Position numbers and translations under genes: made by a program. Below, one piece after another: positions 24,705 through 36,049 of a DNA stretch of 64,000 bases (position 1 is its first letter; each line of letters starts with the position of its first letter). Location of the stretch: assembly GCA_963850525.1 (NCBI GenBank), contig CAWKLQ010000012.1, positions 310,001 through 374,000 of the forward strand, written 5' to 3'. This stretch comes from JAEMQF01 sp963850525 (GTDB lineage: Bacteria > Pseudomonadota > Gammaproteobacteria > Burkholderiales > Burkholderiaceae_C). The notes under the pieces are model-generated. The model saw only the letters and a list, made by a program, of their open reading frames with translations, was not told the origin of the DNA and made no database searches.

Positions 24705-25313
24705 ATGAGCGCGTTGGAAACACAGAACCTGGGCCTGGTGCCCATGGTGATCGAGACCTCCGGCCGCGGCGAGCGCGCCTACGACATCTTCAGCCGCCTG
24801 CTGCGCGAGCGCATCGTCTTCCTCGTCGGCCCGGTGAACGACCAGTCGGCGAATCTCGTCGTGGCGCAGATGCTGTTCCTGGAAAGCGAAAACCCGGACA
24901 AGGACATCTTTTTCTACATCAATTCGCCGGGCGGCTCGGTGAGCGCGGGCATGTCGGTGTTCGACACGATGCAGTTCATCAAGCCGGCGGTGTCGACACT
25001 GTGCATGGGCATGGCGGCGAGCATGGGCGCCTTCCTGCTGGCCGCGGGCGCCAAAGGCAAGCGCTTGGCCTTGCCCAATTCGCGCATCATGATTCACCAG
25101 CCTTCGGGTGGCGCCCAAGGACAGGCGACCGACATCGAGATCCAGGCGCGTGAAATCCTCAAACTGCGCGAAAGCCTGAACACCATCCTGGCCGAGCGCA
25201 CCGGCCAGTCGCTGGAGAAGATTCGCCTGGACTCGGAGCGCGACTATTTCATGTCCGCCAGCGAAGCCAAGGACTATGGCCTGATCGACCAGGTCATCGA
25301 CAAGCGGCCCTGA
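24705..25313 (+). CDS. clpP: ATP-dependent Clp protease proteolytic subunit
   Basis: ClpP forms the 14-mer serine protease chamber served by ClpX. The 202-residue protein starts MSALETQNLGLVPMVIE. The catalytic Ser106 lies in CMGMAASMGAFLL and His131 in SRIMIHQPSGG; the Asp is expected in the following helical region. The N-terminal axial-loop region is present, so it can interact with ClpX. The frame opens at 24648 but ATG at 24705 fits homologues. It lies between tig and clpX. Confidence 0.97.
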   Translation: MSALETQNLGLVPMVIETSGRGERAYDIFSRLLRERIVFLVGPVNDQSANLVVAQMLFLESENPDKDIFFYINSPGGSVSAGMSVFDTMQFIKPAVSTLCMGMAASMGAFLLAAGAKGKRLALPNSRIMIHQPSGGAQGQATDIEIQAREILKLRESLNTILAERTGQSLEKIRLDSERDYFMSASEAKDYGLIDQVIDKRP

Positions 25314-25467
25314 AGCGCGTCTTTCGCGGCGTTTGGCACAGTGCCTGACCTGGGTTCGCAAGCCGCCATAAGGGTGATAACGGCAGCGCATTTCTGAGCC
25401 AAGGTGGATTGCCCATATCCACTATGATCGGCTCCAGTACTCACCAACGCCCCGCGCCCAGCACCTC

Positions 25468-26733
25468 ATGGCAGACAAAAGAGGCTCGCCCAGCGAGAAA
25501 GTCCTTTACTGCTCGTTCTGTGGCAAGAGCCAGCACGAAGTCAAAAAGCTCATCGCTGGGCCGTCGGTGTTCATCTGCGATGAATGCATCGAGCTTTGCA
25601 ATGACATCATTCGCGACGAGATTCCGGTCGATGGCGCCGATTCGAAAGTCGCCAAGTCGGATCTGCCGATCCCCAGCGAAATCAAAGGCAGCCTTGATCA
25701 ATACGTGATCGGCCAGGAAGTCGCCAAGCGCACCTTGTCGGTGGCGGTCTACAACCACTACAAGCGGCTCAAGCACATGAGCCGCAACAAAGACGAAATC
25801 GAGCTGTCCAAGAGCAACATCCTGCTCATCGGGCCCACCGGCTCGGGCAAGACCTTGCTCGCGCAAACGCTGGCGCGGCTGCTCAACGTGCCCTTCGTGA
25901 TTGCCGACGCGACGACGCTCACCGAAGCCGGCTACGTGGGCGAAGACGTCGAGAACATCATCCAGAAGCTGCTGCAGAACTGTGGCTACGACGTCGAGAA
26001 GGCGCAGCGCGGCATCGTCTACATCGACGAAATCGACAAGATCTCGCGCAAGGCCGACAACCCGTCGATCACGCGCGACGTCTCGGGCGAGGGCGTTCAG
26101 CAGGCGCTGCTCAAGCTCGTCGAAGGCACGATGGCGTCGGTGCCGCCGCAAGGCGGGCGCAAACACCCGAACCAGGACTTTCTGCAGATCGACACGACGA
26201 ACATCTTGTTCATTTGCGGTGGCGCGTTCGACGGCCTGGAGAAGGTCATCCAGAACCGCTCCGAAAAGTCGGGCATCGGCTTTGCGGCATCAGTTCACAG
26301 CAAGAGCGAGAAGCGTGTTTCCGAGGTGTTTCGCGATTGCCAGCCCGAAGACCTGATCAAGTTCGGGCTCATTCCGGAATTGGTCGGGCGCCTGCCGGTG
26401 GTGGCGACACTGGGTGAGCTCACCGAAGACGCGCTTGTGCAAATTCTCACCGAGCCGAAAAACGCCCTCGTCAAGCAGTACCAGAAGCTGTTTGCGATGG
26501 ACGGTGTGGACCTGGAAATTCGCCCCTCCGCGCTTTCCGCGATTGCGCGCAAGGCGATGGAGCGCAAGACGGGGGCGCGAGGCTTGCGCTCCATCATGGA
26601 ACAGTCACTGATCGATACGATGTTCGAGTTGCCGACGCTGGACGGTGTAGTAAAAGTGGTGCTCGACGAGCACACCATCGAAGAAGAGGCCAAGCCCCTG
26701 TTGGTCTACCGCGAGCAGAAGGCGAGCGCCTGA
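25468..26733 (+). CDS. clpX: ATP-dependent Clp protease ATP-binding subunit ClpX
   Basis: ClpX is the AAA+ unfoldase that feeds ssrA-tagged and other substrates to ClpP. The 421-residue protein has the N-terminal zinc-binding domain with Cys15, Cys18, Cys37 and Cys40. The AAA+ module carries the Walker A GPTGSGKT with Lys128 and Walker B YIDEIDKI. The IGF loop that docks on ClpP is seen in SGIGFAA. The C-terminal small domain includes ERKTGARGLRSI. The 154-base gap after clpP contains no promoter I can call with confidence. Confidence 0.98.
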   Translation: MADKRGSPSEKVLYCSFCGKSQHEVKKLIAGPSVFICDECIELCNDIIRDEIPVDGADSKVAKSDLPIPSEIKGSLDQYVIGQEVAKRTLSVAVYNHYKRLKHMSRNKDEIELSKSNILLIGPTGSGKTLLAQTLARLLNVPFVIADATTLTEAGYVGEDVENIIQKLLQNCGYDVEKAQRGIVYIDEIDKISRKADNPSITRDVSGEGVQQALLKLVEGTMASVPPQGGRKHPNQDFLQIDTTNILFICGGAFDGLEKVIQNRSEKSGIGFAASVHSKSEKRVSEVFRDCQPEDLIKFGLIPELVGRLPVVATLGELTEDALVQILTEPKNALVKQYQKLFAMDGVDLEIRPSALSAIARKAMERKTGARGLRSIMEQSLIDTMFELPTLDGVVKVVLDEHTIEEEAKPLLVYREQKASA

Positions 26734-26770
26734 GGCTTGGCGGCTTCACGGGGTTCCGTGCAGATCGCGT

Positions 26771-26798
26771 CTTGCAATTGAAAACTCGGGCCCTAAGT
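26771..26798 (+). promoter_or_regulatory. Candidate heat-shock (sigma-32) promoter of lon
   Basis: CTTGCAA at 26771-26777 and CCCTAAGT at 26791-26798 are separated by 13 bases, close to the sigma-32 pattern CTTGAAA-N13/14-CCCCATNT. lon is a heat-shock gene in other proteobacteria, which supports the reading. The -10 match is imperfect. Confidence 0.45.
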
Positions 26799-26824
26799 AG
26801 GGTACGAGAAAGAGAGGTTCCCTC

Positions 26825-29260
<2,436 letters not shown>

Positions 29261-29339
29261 GTGGGAGCTTGGCTGAGTCGCTGTTTTCGTATCTATAATC
29301 CGCCCGTTGTTGCCAACCTTCGGGCGCAACAGAAGCGAT

Positions 29340-29415
29340 GCGGGAGTAGCTCAGTTGGTAGAGCGCAACCTTGCCAAGGTTGAGGTCGAGAGTTCGAGAC
29401 TCTTCTCCCGCTCCA
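29340..29415 (+). tRNA. tRNA-Gly (anticodon GCC)
   Basis: The 76-base cloverleaf runs from GCGGGAG to CTCCCGC plus TCCA, with anticodon GCC in the loop TTGCCAA closed by CAACC/GGTTG. The CCA end is encoded. An intrinsic terminator follows at once. Confidence 0.97.
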
Positions 29416-29424
29416 GATTCGTAG

Positions 29425-29450
29425 AAAGGGAAGCATGAGCTTCCCTTTTT
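29425..29450 (+). terminator. Intrinsic terminator after tRNA-Gly
   Basis: AAAGGGAAGC (29425-29434) pairs perfectly with GCTTCCCTTT (29439-29448) around the loop ATGA and ends in TTTTT. It separates tRNA-Gly from tRNA-Cys, so the two are probably transcribed independently. Confidence 0.88.
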
Positions 29451-29499
29451 CGTCACGGCGGTGCGCGTAAATGCGTGCACCACGGGGCTTCGGATTCAG

Positions 29500-29573
29500 G
29501 GCGCGGTAGCAAAGCGGTTATGCACCGGATTGCAAATCCGTAGAGCGCGGTTCGACTCCGCGCCGCGCCTCCA
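29500..29573 (+). tRNA. tRNA-Cys (anticodon GCA)
   Basis: The 74-base gene runs from GGCGCGG to CCGCGCC plus TCCA and closely resembles E. coli tRNA-Cys, including AAAGCGGTTATG in the D-arm. The anticodon GCA is in TTGCAAA. The outermost anticodon-stem pair looks like a C-T mismatch (E. coli has G-T there). The histidine kinase gene begins 18 bases later. Confidence 0.95.
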
Positions 29574-29590
29574 TCCTCTCGCGATTGGCC

Positions 29591-30718
29591 ATGGCTCAGG
29601 TCGACCAGGTTGACGCTGCGCTCGTTCGGATCGCGGACAACCGCGTCACGGCGGCCGACGAGCCGTCGCTTCCCACGCCGCTCGCCGGGTTCGGCGTCGC
29701 CTGGGCCATCTTCTGGGTGCTGCTCTTCACCGTGGGCGTGCAGGACTACTGGCGCCAGGGCGGCACTGAGCTGTGGAAACCGCTGCTCTGGGAAGGGTCG
29801 TCTTTCCTCGTCGCGAGCGCCATCGTCTGGGCGCAGTGGCGCCGCGCCGCGCGCGGCGACCACCTGTTGGCCCAACCGTGGCGCTGGTTCGCGCACAGCC
29901 TGCAATGGCTGCCCTTGGCTGCGCCCGCGTTCGTCGCCGTGGTGTATGCGCTGCGCCACGCCGTATACACGCTGATCGGCGAGAGCTACGACCACGACGC
30001 CTGGGGCACGGTGTTTCGCTACGAGATCCTCAAGTTCGCCGTCTTCTACCTGCTGTTTGTCGCGCTCTTCTTCGGCATCCGATCGCACGCCGCGCTGAGC
30101 AGCGCGCGAATCCGGCTCGAACGCGAACGTGCCTTGGCGCAGCACGCCCAGCTGCTGCAACTCACGCAGCAGATCGAACCGCACTTCCTGTTCAATGCAC
30201 TGAACACGATCGCCTCGACGATCCACACCGATCCGAACCTCGCCGACGCGCTGCTGACGCAACTCGCCGCGCTATTGCGCGCCGCCACCGACGTGGCACG
30301 CAAGCCCGAGTCGACGCTGGACGAGGAGTTGCGCTTGTTGGAGGCGTACGCGGCAATCATGCGCCAGCGTTTTGCCGAACGCGTCGAGCTGCGCTTCGAG
30401 ATCGACCCCGCCGCTCGCGCCTGCCGTGTGCCGACGCTGCTGCTGCAGCCGCTGCTGGAAAACGCGTTCCGCCATGGCGTGGAAAAGCGGTCGCAGCGCA
30501 GCCAGATCGTCGTGCGCGCCGAACTGAATCAGCAGCGCTTGCGCCTCGAAGTGCAGGATGACGCCGGGCAGCTGAACCAAGCCCCGGCGTTTGGGGTCGG
30601 CCTGGAGAACCTGCGACAGCGATTGCTCACCCGCTACGGCGAGCGGGCGACGCTCGCGCTGCGGGCGATCGACGCCGGCGGTGTGCTGGCCCGCGTCGAG
30701 CTGCCATGCGAGCGCTGA
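29591..30718 (+). CDS. LytS/AlgZ-type sensor histidine kinase
   Basis: This 375-residue membrane kinase pairs with the LytTR response regulator downstream. Four hydrophobic segments are visible (around residues 32-50, 70-87, 105-125 and 145-163), followed by a coiled linker. The HisKA_7TM-less His_kinase (LytS) domain has the phospho-acceptor His198 in QIEPHFLFNALNTIAS. An HATPase region follows with N-box LLENAFRHGVEKR and GVGLENLRQRL. I chose ATG at 29591; TTG at 29585 is in frame. Its end overlaps the regulator by 13 bases. The signal is unknown. Confidence 0.9.
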   Translation: MAQVDQVDAALVRIADNRVTAADEPSLPTPLAGFGVAWAIFWVLLFTVGVQDYWRQGGTELWKPLLWEGSSFLVASAIVWAQWRRAARGDHLLAQPWRWFAHSLQWLPLAAPAFVAVVYALRHAVYTLIGESYDHDAWGTVFRYEILKFAVFYLLFVALFFGIRSHAALSSARIRLERERALAQHAQLLQLTQQIEPHFLFNALNTIASTIHTDPNLADALLTQLAALLRAATDVARKPESTLDEELRLLEAYAAIMRQRFAERVELRFEIDPAARACRVPTLLLQPLLENAFRHGVEKRSQRSQIVVRAELNQQRLRLEVQDDAGQLNQAPAFGVGLENLRQRLLTRYGERATLALRAIDAGGVLARVELPCER

Positions 30719-31416
30719 TCGTCGACGACGAAAAGCCCGCGCGCGAGCGCTTGCGCCGCCTGCTCGCGGCGTTTGACGACCTGCAGGTGGTGGGCGAGGC
30801 GCACGACGGCGAAAGCGCGCTCGTTCAGGTCGCGAGTCTGGCGCCGGACGCGCTGTTTCTCGACGTGCAAATGCCCGGTGCCAGCGGCCTGGATGTCGCC
30901 GCGTCCTTGCCCGAGCCGGCGCCCGCCGTGGTGTTCGTCACCGCCTTCGACCACTACGCGGTGCAAGCGTTTGACGCCGCGGCGCTCGACTACCTGCTCA
31001 AGCCGGTCGCGCCCGATCGCCTCGCGCGTGCGGTGCAACGCCTGCGCGAGCGCGGCACGTTGCTGCGTAGCGCGGCGCGCCCCGCGCCGGCGCAGTTGCT
31101 GATTGCGGACCGGGGGCGCACCCATGTCGTCGCCGTCGCCGACATCGAGTGGCTCGAAGCGGCTGACAACTACGTCGTGGTGCACGCTGCCGAGCGTGCG
31201 CCGCTGCTGCGCCGCACGCTGGCCGGGCTGCTTGCCGACCTGGGCGCGGGTTTCGTGCGCACGCACCGCAGCGCCGCGGTGGCGCTGGCCCAGGTGCAGC
31301 AGCTGCAGGCGCGCAGCAAGGGCGACAGCGCGATCCTGCTGCGTGGCGGCGCCGTCGTGCCCTGCAGCCGGCAATATCGCGCCGCGCTGTGGGCGCGTCT
31401 GGACGGCGCGCGCTGA
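30706..31416 (+). CDS. LytTR family DNA-binding response regulator (AlgR-like)
   Basis: This 236-residue regulator has a receiver domain (residues 1-115) with the acidic pocket in LIVDDEKPARERL, phospho-acceptor Asp53 in LFLDVQMPG, and the conserved Lys in LDYLLKPV. The C-terminal LytTR DNA-binding domain (about 130-232) contains VADIEWLEAADNYVVVH and FVRTHRSAAV. It overlaps the kinase gene, so kinase and regulator form a translationally coupled pair. AlgZ/AlgR-type pairs control surface polysaccharide and type IV pili in relatives; targets here are unknown. Confidence 0.92.
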   Translation: MRALIVDDEKPARERLRRLLAAFDDLQVVGEAHDGESALVQVASLAPDALFLDVQMPGASGLDVAASLPEPAPAVVFVTAFDHYAVQAFDAAALDYLLKPVAPDRLARAVQRLRERGTLLRSAARPAPAQLLIADRGRTHVVAVADIEWLEAADNYVVVHAAERAPLLRRTLAGLLADLGAGFVRTHRSAAVALAQVQQLQARSKGDSAILLRGGAVVPCSRQYRAALWARLDGAR

Positions 31417-31537
31417 AAATAGCTGCCAGGCAGCGCATCCGCTTCGCCCCTGCGGTGGGGCGCTTCGTCCCAAGGCACTGGCGCGTCGACGTGGTGTTGC
31501 CTAAGCTTGGCAGACCGCAGCCGAACGGAGCCATGTC

Positions 31538-32752
31538 ATGGCAAGCGCCGCACCGAGTTCATCCGAGCGCCAGTACTACCTCGACTGGCTGCGCATCTTC
31601 GCCTTCGCCCTGCTGGTCCTGTACCACGTGGGGATGTATTACGTCAGTTGGGACTGGCACATCAAGAGTTCGCATGCCAGCAGCGCGGTCGAGCCGTGGA
31701 TGCGCCTGATCTCGCCTTGGCGCATGGACTTGCTGTTCCTGATTTCAGGCGCGGCGAGCGCGTTCATGCTGCGTCGCAGTGGTGCCAGCGCCGCTTTGCT
31801 GCGCGAGCGCGCCGCCAGGCTGCTTTGGCCGCTGCTCTTCGGCGTGCTCGTCATCGTGCCGCCGCAGTCTTACCTGGAAGTCGTTCAGCGCTTCGCCTAT
31901 CCGGGCAACTACTTTGACTTCATGCGCCTGTATCTGACGGGCTATGGCGGCTTTTGCCGTGCCAACGGCGCGTGCCTGATCCTGCCGACCTGGAATCACT
32001 TGTGGTACTTGCCTTACCTGTTCGTCTACACGCTGTTGCTCTGGGGCGCGCTGCGTCTGTGGCCTCGGGGGCTGGAAAGGCTGGCCGCGGCAGCAGCGCC
32101 GGCGCTTCGCGCAGTGGGCCTCATCGTCGTGCCCATCGCGCTCCTGGTACTGACGCGCTCGGCCTTGAGCGGCCGCTTTCCCGCGACGCACGCGCTCGTT
32201 GGCGACTGGTTTCTGCACTCGCAGTACCTCGCCATGTTCGTGTTTGGCGCCGTCTTGGCCATGGCGCCCGGACTCGCGGTTCGCATGCAGGCCTTGCGCT
32301 GGCCCGCCCTGATTGGCGCGCTGATGGCTTGGGCGCAGCTCGTGTTCGGGACCGTGCAGCCCGGTGCGAACGACGTCTGGCAAGCGCTGCTGCGCGTGCT
32401 GCTTTACAGCGTGCAGCAGTGGTGTGCCGTCGTCGCCGCGCTCGGTTTCGCACGGCGTCACTTGAACGTCGACGCGCCAGCGCGCCGCTATCTGACTGAC
32501 GCGGTGTTCCCGGTGTACATCCTGCACCAGACGCTGACGATTCTGCTCGCCCACGCGCTCTCGCCCTGGTCGATTGCGCCCGGCGTTGAAGCGGTGCTGC
32601 TGGTTGCCGGAACGTTCGCCTTCGCCTTCCTCGGCCACGAGTGCGTGCGCCGCGTCCGCGGGTTGCGGCCTGTGTTTGGGTTGCGCCGCGATTCCGGCAC
32701 TTCTCTCGGTCGGCGCGATAGCAAGGCCGATCTCAACCATGCGCCAAGGTGA
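31538..32752 (+). CDS. Acyltransferase 3 family membrane protein
   Basis: This 404-residue integral membrane protein belongs to the acyltransferase 3 (OafA/OpgC/NodX) family, which transfers acyl or succinyl groups to surface glycans. The N-terminus has the typical RQYYLDWLRIFAFALLVLYHVGMYY, with the conserved Arg and His of TM1. About ten transmembrane segments follow, including DLLFLISGAASAFML and a late PVYILHQTLTILLA motif. It lies 121 bases after the LytTR regulator on the same strand, so it could be a target of that pair. The substrate cannot be deduced. Confidence 0.85.
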   Translation: MASAAPSSSERQYYLDWLRIFAFALLVLYHVGMYYVSWDWHIKSSHASSAVEPWMRLISPWRMDLLFLISGAASAFMLRRSGASAALLRERAARLLWPLLFGVLVIVPPQSYLEVVQRFAYPGNYFDFMRLYLTGYGGFCRANGACLILPTWNHLWYLPYLFVYTLLLWGALRLWPRGLERLAAAAAPALRAVGLIVVPIALLVLTRSALSGRFPATHALVGDWFLHSQYLAMFVFGAVLAMAPGLAVRMQALRWPALIGALMAWAQLVFGTVQPGANDVWQALLRVLLYSVQQWCAVVAALGFARRHLNVDAPARRYLTDAVFPVYILHQTLTILLAHALSPWSIAPGVEAVLLVAGTFAFAFLGHECVRRVRGLRPVFGLRRDSGTSLGRRDSKADLNHAPR

Positions 32753-32812
32753 GGTCGAGAGTCCTTGGGTGGGGCGCGGTGCAGCTCTTGTGCGGCTGAT
32801 AATCCCTGGCCC

Positions 32813-32904
32813 GCCCGGGTGGTGAAATTGGTAGACACAGCGGACTTAAAATCCGCCGCTGCTCGAAAGAGGGCGTACGGGTTCGATTCCCGTCTCGGGC
32901 ACCA
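32813..32904 (+). tRNA. tRNA-Leu (anticodon TAA)
   Basis: The 92-base class II tRNA runs from GCCCGGG to CTCGGGC plus ACCA. The anticodon TAA is in the loop CTTAAAA closed by CGGA/TCCG, and a long variable arm with a GAAA tip is present. One G-T pair occurs in the acceptor stem. Confidence 0.95.
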
Positions 32905-32967
32905 CCTGTTCTGAGGGTGTCATCCGGCTGCCGGAGCCTCTCTTTCTCCCACTGCATCGGAGGCCGC

Positions 32968-34281
32968 ATGGCCCTGTTCCCGCAGGAAGCCCTCAACGAC
33001 GGCGTGCGCAAGCGCGAGGTCTTCGGTTGGGCGATGTACGACTTCGCCAACTCGGGCTACACGACGGTCGTGCTGACGGCGGTGTTCAACGCCTACTTCG
33101 TCAGTGTCGCCGCGAAGAACGCGCAGTGGGCGACGCTCGCCTGGACGCTGGCGATGGGCTTGTCCAGCCTGATCGTGATGCTCTCGATGCCGGCGATCGG
33201 CGCCTATGCCGACCTGCGCGCCGCGAAGAAGCGTTTGCTGATGTTCACGACGGCGGGGTGCGTGATCTCGACGCTCGCGCTGGCGTGGGTGGGCCAGGGT
33301 GACGTGGCGCTGGCGTTTGCGGCGATCGTCGTCTCGAACATCTTCTACGCTTACGGCGAATCGCTGACTGCGGCATTCTTGCCCGAGCTGGCGCGGCGCG
33401 AATCGATGGGGCGCGTCTCGGGCTGGGGCTGGAGCTTCGGCTACTTCGGCGGCATGTTGTCGCTGGGGCTGTGCCTGGCCTACGTGTTGTGGGCGCAGGG
33501 CCAGGGCATTCCGGCGACGCAGTTCGTTCCGGTGACGATGATCATTACCGCGGCGGTGTACGGTACCGCGTCGCTCGCGACGTTCGCGCTTTTGCCTGAG
33601 CGTGCCGTGCCGCAGGCCGCGGTGGAGGCGACCGGCGGTGGCGTCGGCGCAGCGCTGAGGCGCCTTGGGCAGACGTGGCAGCGCGCGCGCGAGCATGTCG
33701 ATTTTGTGTGGTTGCTCGCGTGCGGCTCGGCGTACCAGGCGGGCATCTCCGTCGTGATTGCGCTTGCCGCGGTTTACGCCGAACAGGTGCTCGGTTTCAA
33801 GCAGGCCGAGACGATGATGCTCGTGTTCCTCGTCAATATCGCCGCAGCGCTCGGCGCATTCATCTTCGGCGCCTACCAGGACCGGGTGGGCCACAAGTCG
33901 GCGCTCGCGCTCACCTTGTTCGGCTGGATCGTCATGACGGTGCTCGCGGCGGTCGCGCAAAGCGCCACGCTGTTCTGGGTGGCCGCCGTCATTGCCGGCT
34001 TGTGCATGGGGTCGAGCCAGTCGGCAGGGCGCGCGATGGCCGGAGCGCTTGCGCCGCGCTTGCAGCTCGCCGAGTTCTTTGGCCTGTGGACCTTCGCGAC
34101 GCGCCTGGCGGCCATCATCGGGCCGGTGACGTATGGCCTCGTGACGTGGCTGACGGGTGGCAATCATCGCCTGGCGATCGCCTCGACGGCGGTGTTCTTC
34201 GTCATCGGCCTGGTGCTGCTGATTCCGATGAACGTGCAGCGCGGCGTCGCTGCGGCGAAGGCGCGCGGCGGCGGTCACTAG
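32968..34281 (+). CDS. MFS transporter, UMF1/Atg22-like family
   Basis: This 437-residue inner-membrane transporter has about twelve hydrophobic segments. The N-terminal REVFGWAMYDFANSGYTTVV is the hallmark of the UMF1 (Atg22-like) family. A further landmark is GMLSLGLCLAYVLW after GRVSGWGWSFGYFG. ATG at 32968 with an upstream GGAGG site is preferred to the longer frame from 32917. Yeast Atg22 exports vacuolar amino acids; bacterial substrates are unknown. It precedes etfB by 61 bases on the same strand but is probably a separate unit. Confidence 0.88.
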   Translation: MALFPQEALNDGVRKREVFGWAMYDFANSGYTTVVLTAVFNAYFVSVAAKNAQWATLAWTLAMGLSSLIVMLSMPAIGAYADLRAAKKRLLMFTTAGCVISTLALAWVGQGDVALAFAAIVVSNIFYAYGESLTAAFLPELARRESMGRVSGWGWSFGYFGGMLSLGLCLAYVLWAQGQGIPATQFVPVTMIITAAVYGTASLATFALLPERAVPQAAVEATGGGVGAALRRLGQTWQRAREHVDFVWLLACGSAYQAGISVVIALAAVYAEQVLGFKQAETMMLVFLVNIAAALGAFIFGAYQDRVGHKSALALTLFGWIVMTVLAAVAQSATLFWVAAVIAGLCMGSSQSAGRAMAGALAPRLQLAEFFGLWTFATRLAAIIGPVTYGLVTWLTGGNHRLAIASTAVFFVIGLVLLIPMNVQRGVAAAKARGGGH

Positions 34282-34342
34282 AATTCGCCCTGAGCAGACC
34301 AGCCGGACTCAACGGCCCACAGAACCCACAGGAGTGCAGGAG

Positions 34343-35092
34343 ATGAAAATTCTCGTCGCGGTGAAACGCGTCGTCGACTACAACGTCAAGGTGCGCGTCA
34401 AGTCCGACGGCAGCGGCGTCGACATTGCCAACGTGAAAATGAGCATGAACCCCTTCGACGAGATTGCCGTCGAAGAGGCGGTGCGGCTGCGCGAGAAGGG
34501 TGTGGCCACCGAAGTGATCGCCGTGTCGTGCGGCGTCACGCAGTGCCAGGAGACCTTGCGCACGGCGATGGCGATCGGCGCGGACCGTTCGATTCTTGTC
34601 GAGACGGCGGTGGAGCTGCAACCACTGGCCGTCGCCAAGCTGCTCAAGGCGCTGATCGACAAAGAGCAGCCTGGCCTGGTGATCTTGGGCAAGCAGGCGA
34701 TCGACGACGACTGCAATCAAACCGGCCAAATGCTCGCCGCGTTCGCCGGCCTGGCGCAAGCGACGTTTGCCTCGAAAGTCGAAGTCGCCGACGGCAAAGC
34801 CAGCGTTACGCGTGAAGTCGACGGCGGCCTGGAGACGCTCAGCATTTCCTTGCCGGCGGTGATCACGACCGACCTGCGCCTGAACGAGCCGCGTTACGTG
34901 ACGCTGCCCAACATCATGAAGGCGAAGAAAAAGACGATGGACGTGTACAAGCCCGAAGACCTGGGTGTCGACGTGGCGCCGCGCATCAAGACCCTGAAGG
35001 TGAGCGACCCGCCCAAACGCAGCGCAGGTGTCAAGGTGCCCGACGTCGCCACGCTCGTGGCCAAATTGAAAAACGAAGCGAAGGTGATCTGA
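34343..35092 (+). CDS. etfB: Electron transfer flavoprotein beta subunit
   Basis: EtfB forms with EtfA the FAD/AMP flavoprotein that carries electrons from acyl-CoA and other dehydrogenases to ETF-ubiquinone oxidoreductase. The 249-residue protein starts MKILVAVKRVVDYNVKVRV and contains the ETF-beta signature around VILGKQAIDDDCNQTGQMLA. An upstream in-frame codon at 34334 is possible, but 34343 matches homologues. etfA starts one base after its stop, so the two are cotranslated. An acyl-CoA dehydrogenase follows. Confidence 0.97.
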   Translation: MKILVAVKRVVDYNVKVRVKSDGSGVDIANVKMSMNPFDEIAVEEAVRLREKGVATEVIAVSCGVTQCQETLRTAMAIGADRSILVETAVELQPLAVAKLLKALIDKEQPGLVILGKQAIDDDCNQTGQMLAAFAGLAQATFASKVEVADGKASVTREVDGGLETLSISLPAVITTDLRLNEPRYVTLPNIMKAKKKTMDVYKPEDLGVDVAPRIKTLKVSDPPKRSAGVKVPDVATLVAKLKNEAKVI

Positions 35093-35093
35093 C

Positions 35094-36026
35094 ATGGCTG
35101 CTCTCGTGATTGCCGAGCACGACAACGTTTCTCTGAAAGTTGCCACGCGCAACGCCGTGACCGCCGCTGCGCTATGCAGCAGCGAAGTTCACGTGCTCGT
35201 CGCGGGCTCGGGCAGCGCTGCCGCGTGCGCCGCCGCGGCGAAGGTCGCCGGCGTGAGCAAAGTGCTGCACGCCGACAGCGAAGTCTTCGCGCATGGCTTG
35301 GCGGAAAACGTTGCCGCCCAGGTCCTCGCCTTGGCCAAGGGCTATAGCCACATCCTTTTTGCAGCCACCGCGTCAGGCAAGAACTGTGCGCCACGCGTCG
35401 CCGCAACGCTCGACGTCGCGCAGATTTCCGACATCACGAAAGTCATCTCGGCAGACACGTTCGAGCGCCCGATCTACGCAGGCAACGCGATTGCCACGGT
35501 GCAGAGCCTGGATCCGATCAAAGTGATCACAGTGCGCACGACCGGCTTTGACGCTGCCCACGCCAGTTCGGGGTCGGCAAGCGTCGCCACAATCGCCGCA
35601 GTCGCCGACTCAGGCAAGTCGGCTTTTCTGCGAAGCGAAATCGCAAAGAACGACAGGCCCGAACTCACCGCAGCGAAGATCATCGTCTCGGGCGGGCGTG
35701 CGATGGGCAGCAGCGAAAAGTTCAACGAAGTGCTGACGCCCCTGGCCGACAAGTTGGGCGCAGCGCTCGGCGCAAGCCGCGCCGCGGTCGACGCGGGTTA
35801 TGCACCCAACGACTGGCAGGTTGGCCAGACCGGCAAGATCGTCGCGCCGCAGCTTTACATTGCGTGCGGCATCAGCGGCGCGATCCAGCACCTGGCGGGG
35901 ATGAAAGACAGCAAGGTCATCGTCGCCATCAACAAGGATGCGGAAGCGCCGATCTTCAGCGTCGCCGACTATGGGCTGGAAGCCGACCTGTTCGTCGCGG
36001 TTCCGGAACTGGTGCGTGCGTTGTAG
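35094..36026 (+). CDS. etfA: Electron transfer flavoprotein alpha subunit
   Basis: EtfA binds FAD in the ETF heterodimer. The 310-residue protein has the N-terminal alpha/beta domain and the C-terminal FAD-binding domain with the signature LYIACGISGAIQHLAGMKDS. VSGGRAMGS and GQTGKIVAPQ are also in place. The neighbouring genes (etfB upstream, acyl-CoA dehydrogenase 23 bases downstream) indicate a role in beta-oxidation-type metabolism. Confidence 0.97.
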   Translation: MAALVIAEHDNVSLKVATRNAVTAAALCSSEVHVLVAGSGSAAACAAAAKVAGVSKVLHADSEVFAHGLAENVAAQVLALAKGYSHILFAATASGKNCAPRVAATLDVAQISDITKVISADTFERPIYAGNAIATVQSLDPIKVITVRTTGFDAAHASSGSASVATIAAVADSGKSAFLRSEIAKNDRPELTAAKIIVSGGRAMGSSEKFNEVLTPLADKLGAALGASRAAVDAGYAPNDWQVGQTGKIVAPQLYIACGISGAIQHLAGMKDSKVIVAINKDAEAPIFSVADYGLEADLFVAVPELVRAL

Positions 36027-36049
36027 TTGCCCTTGAGCCGGACCCCACC

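Noticed and set aside
25314..25467. Promoter of clpX from TTGCCC and TATGAT near 25409-25428
   Set aside because: The two hexamers are only eight bases apart, which does not fit sigma-70 spacing.
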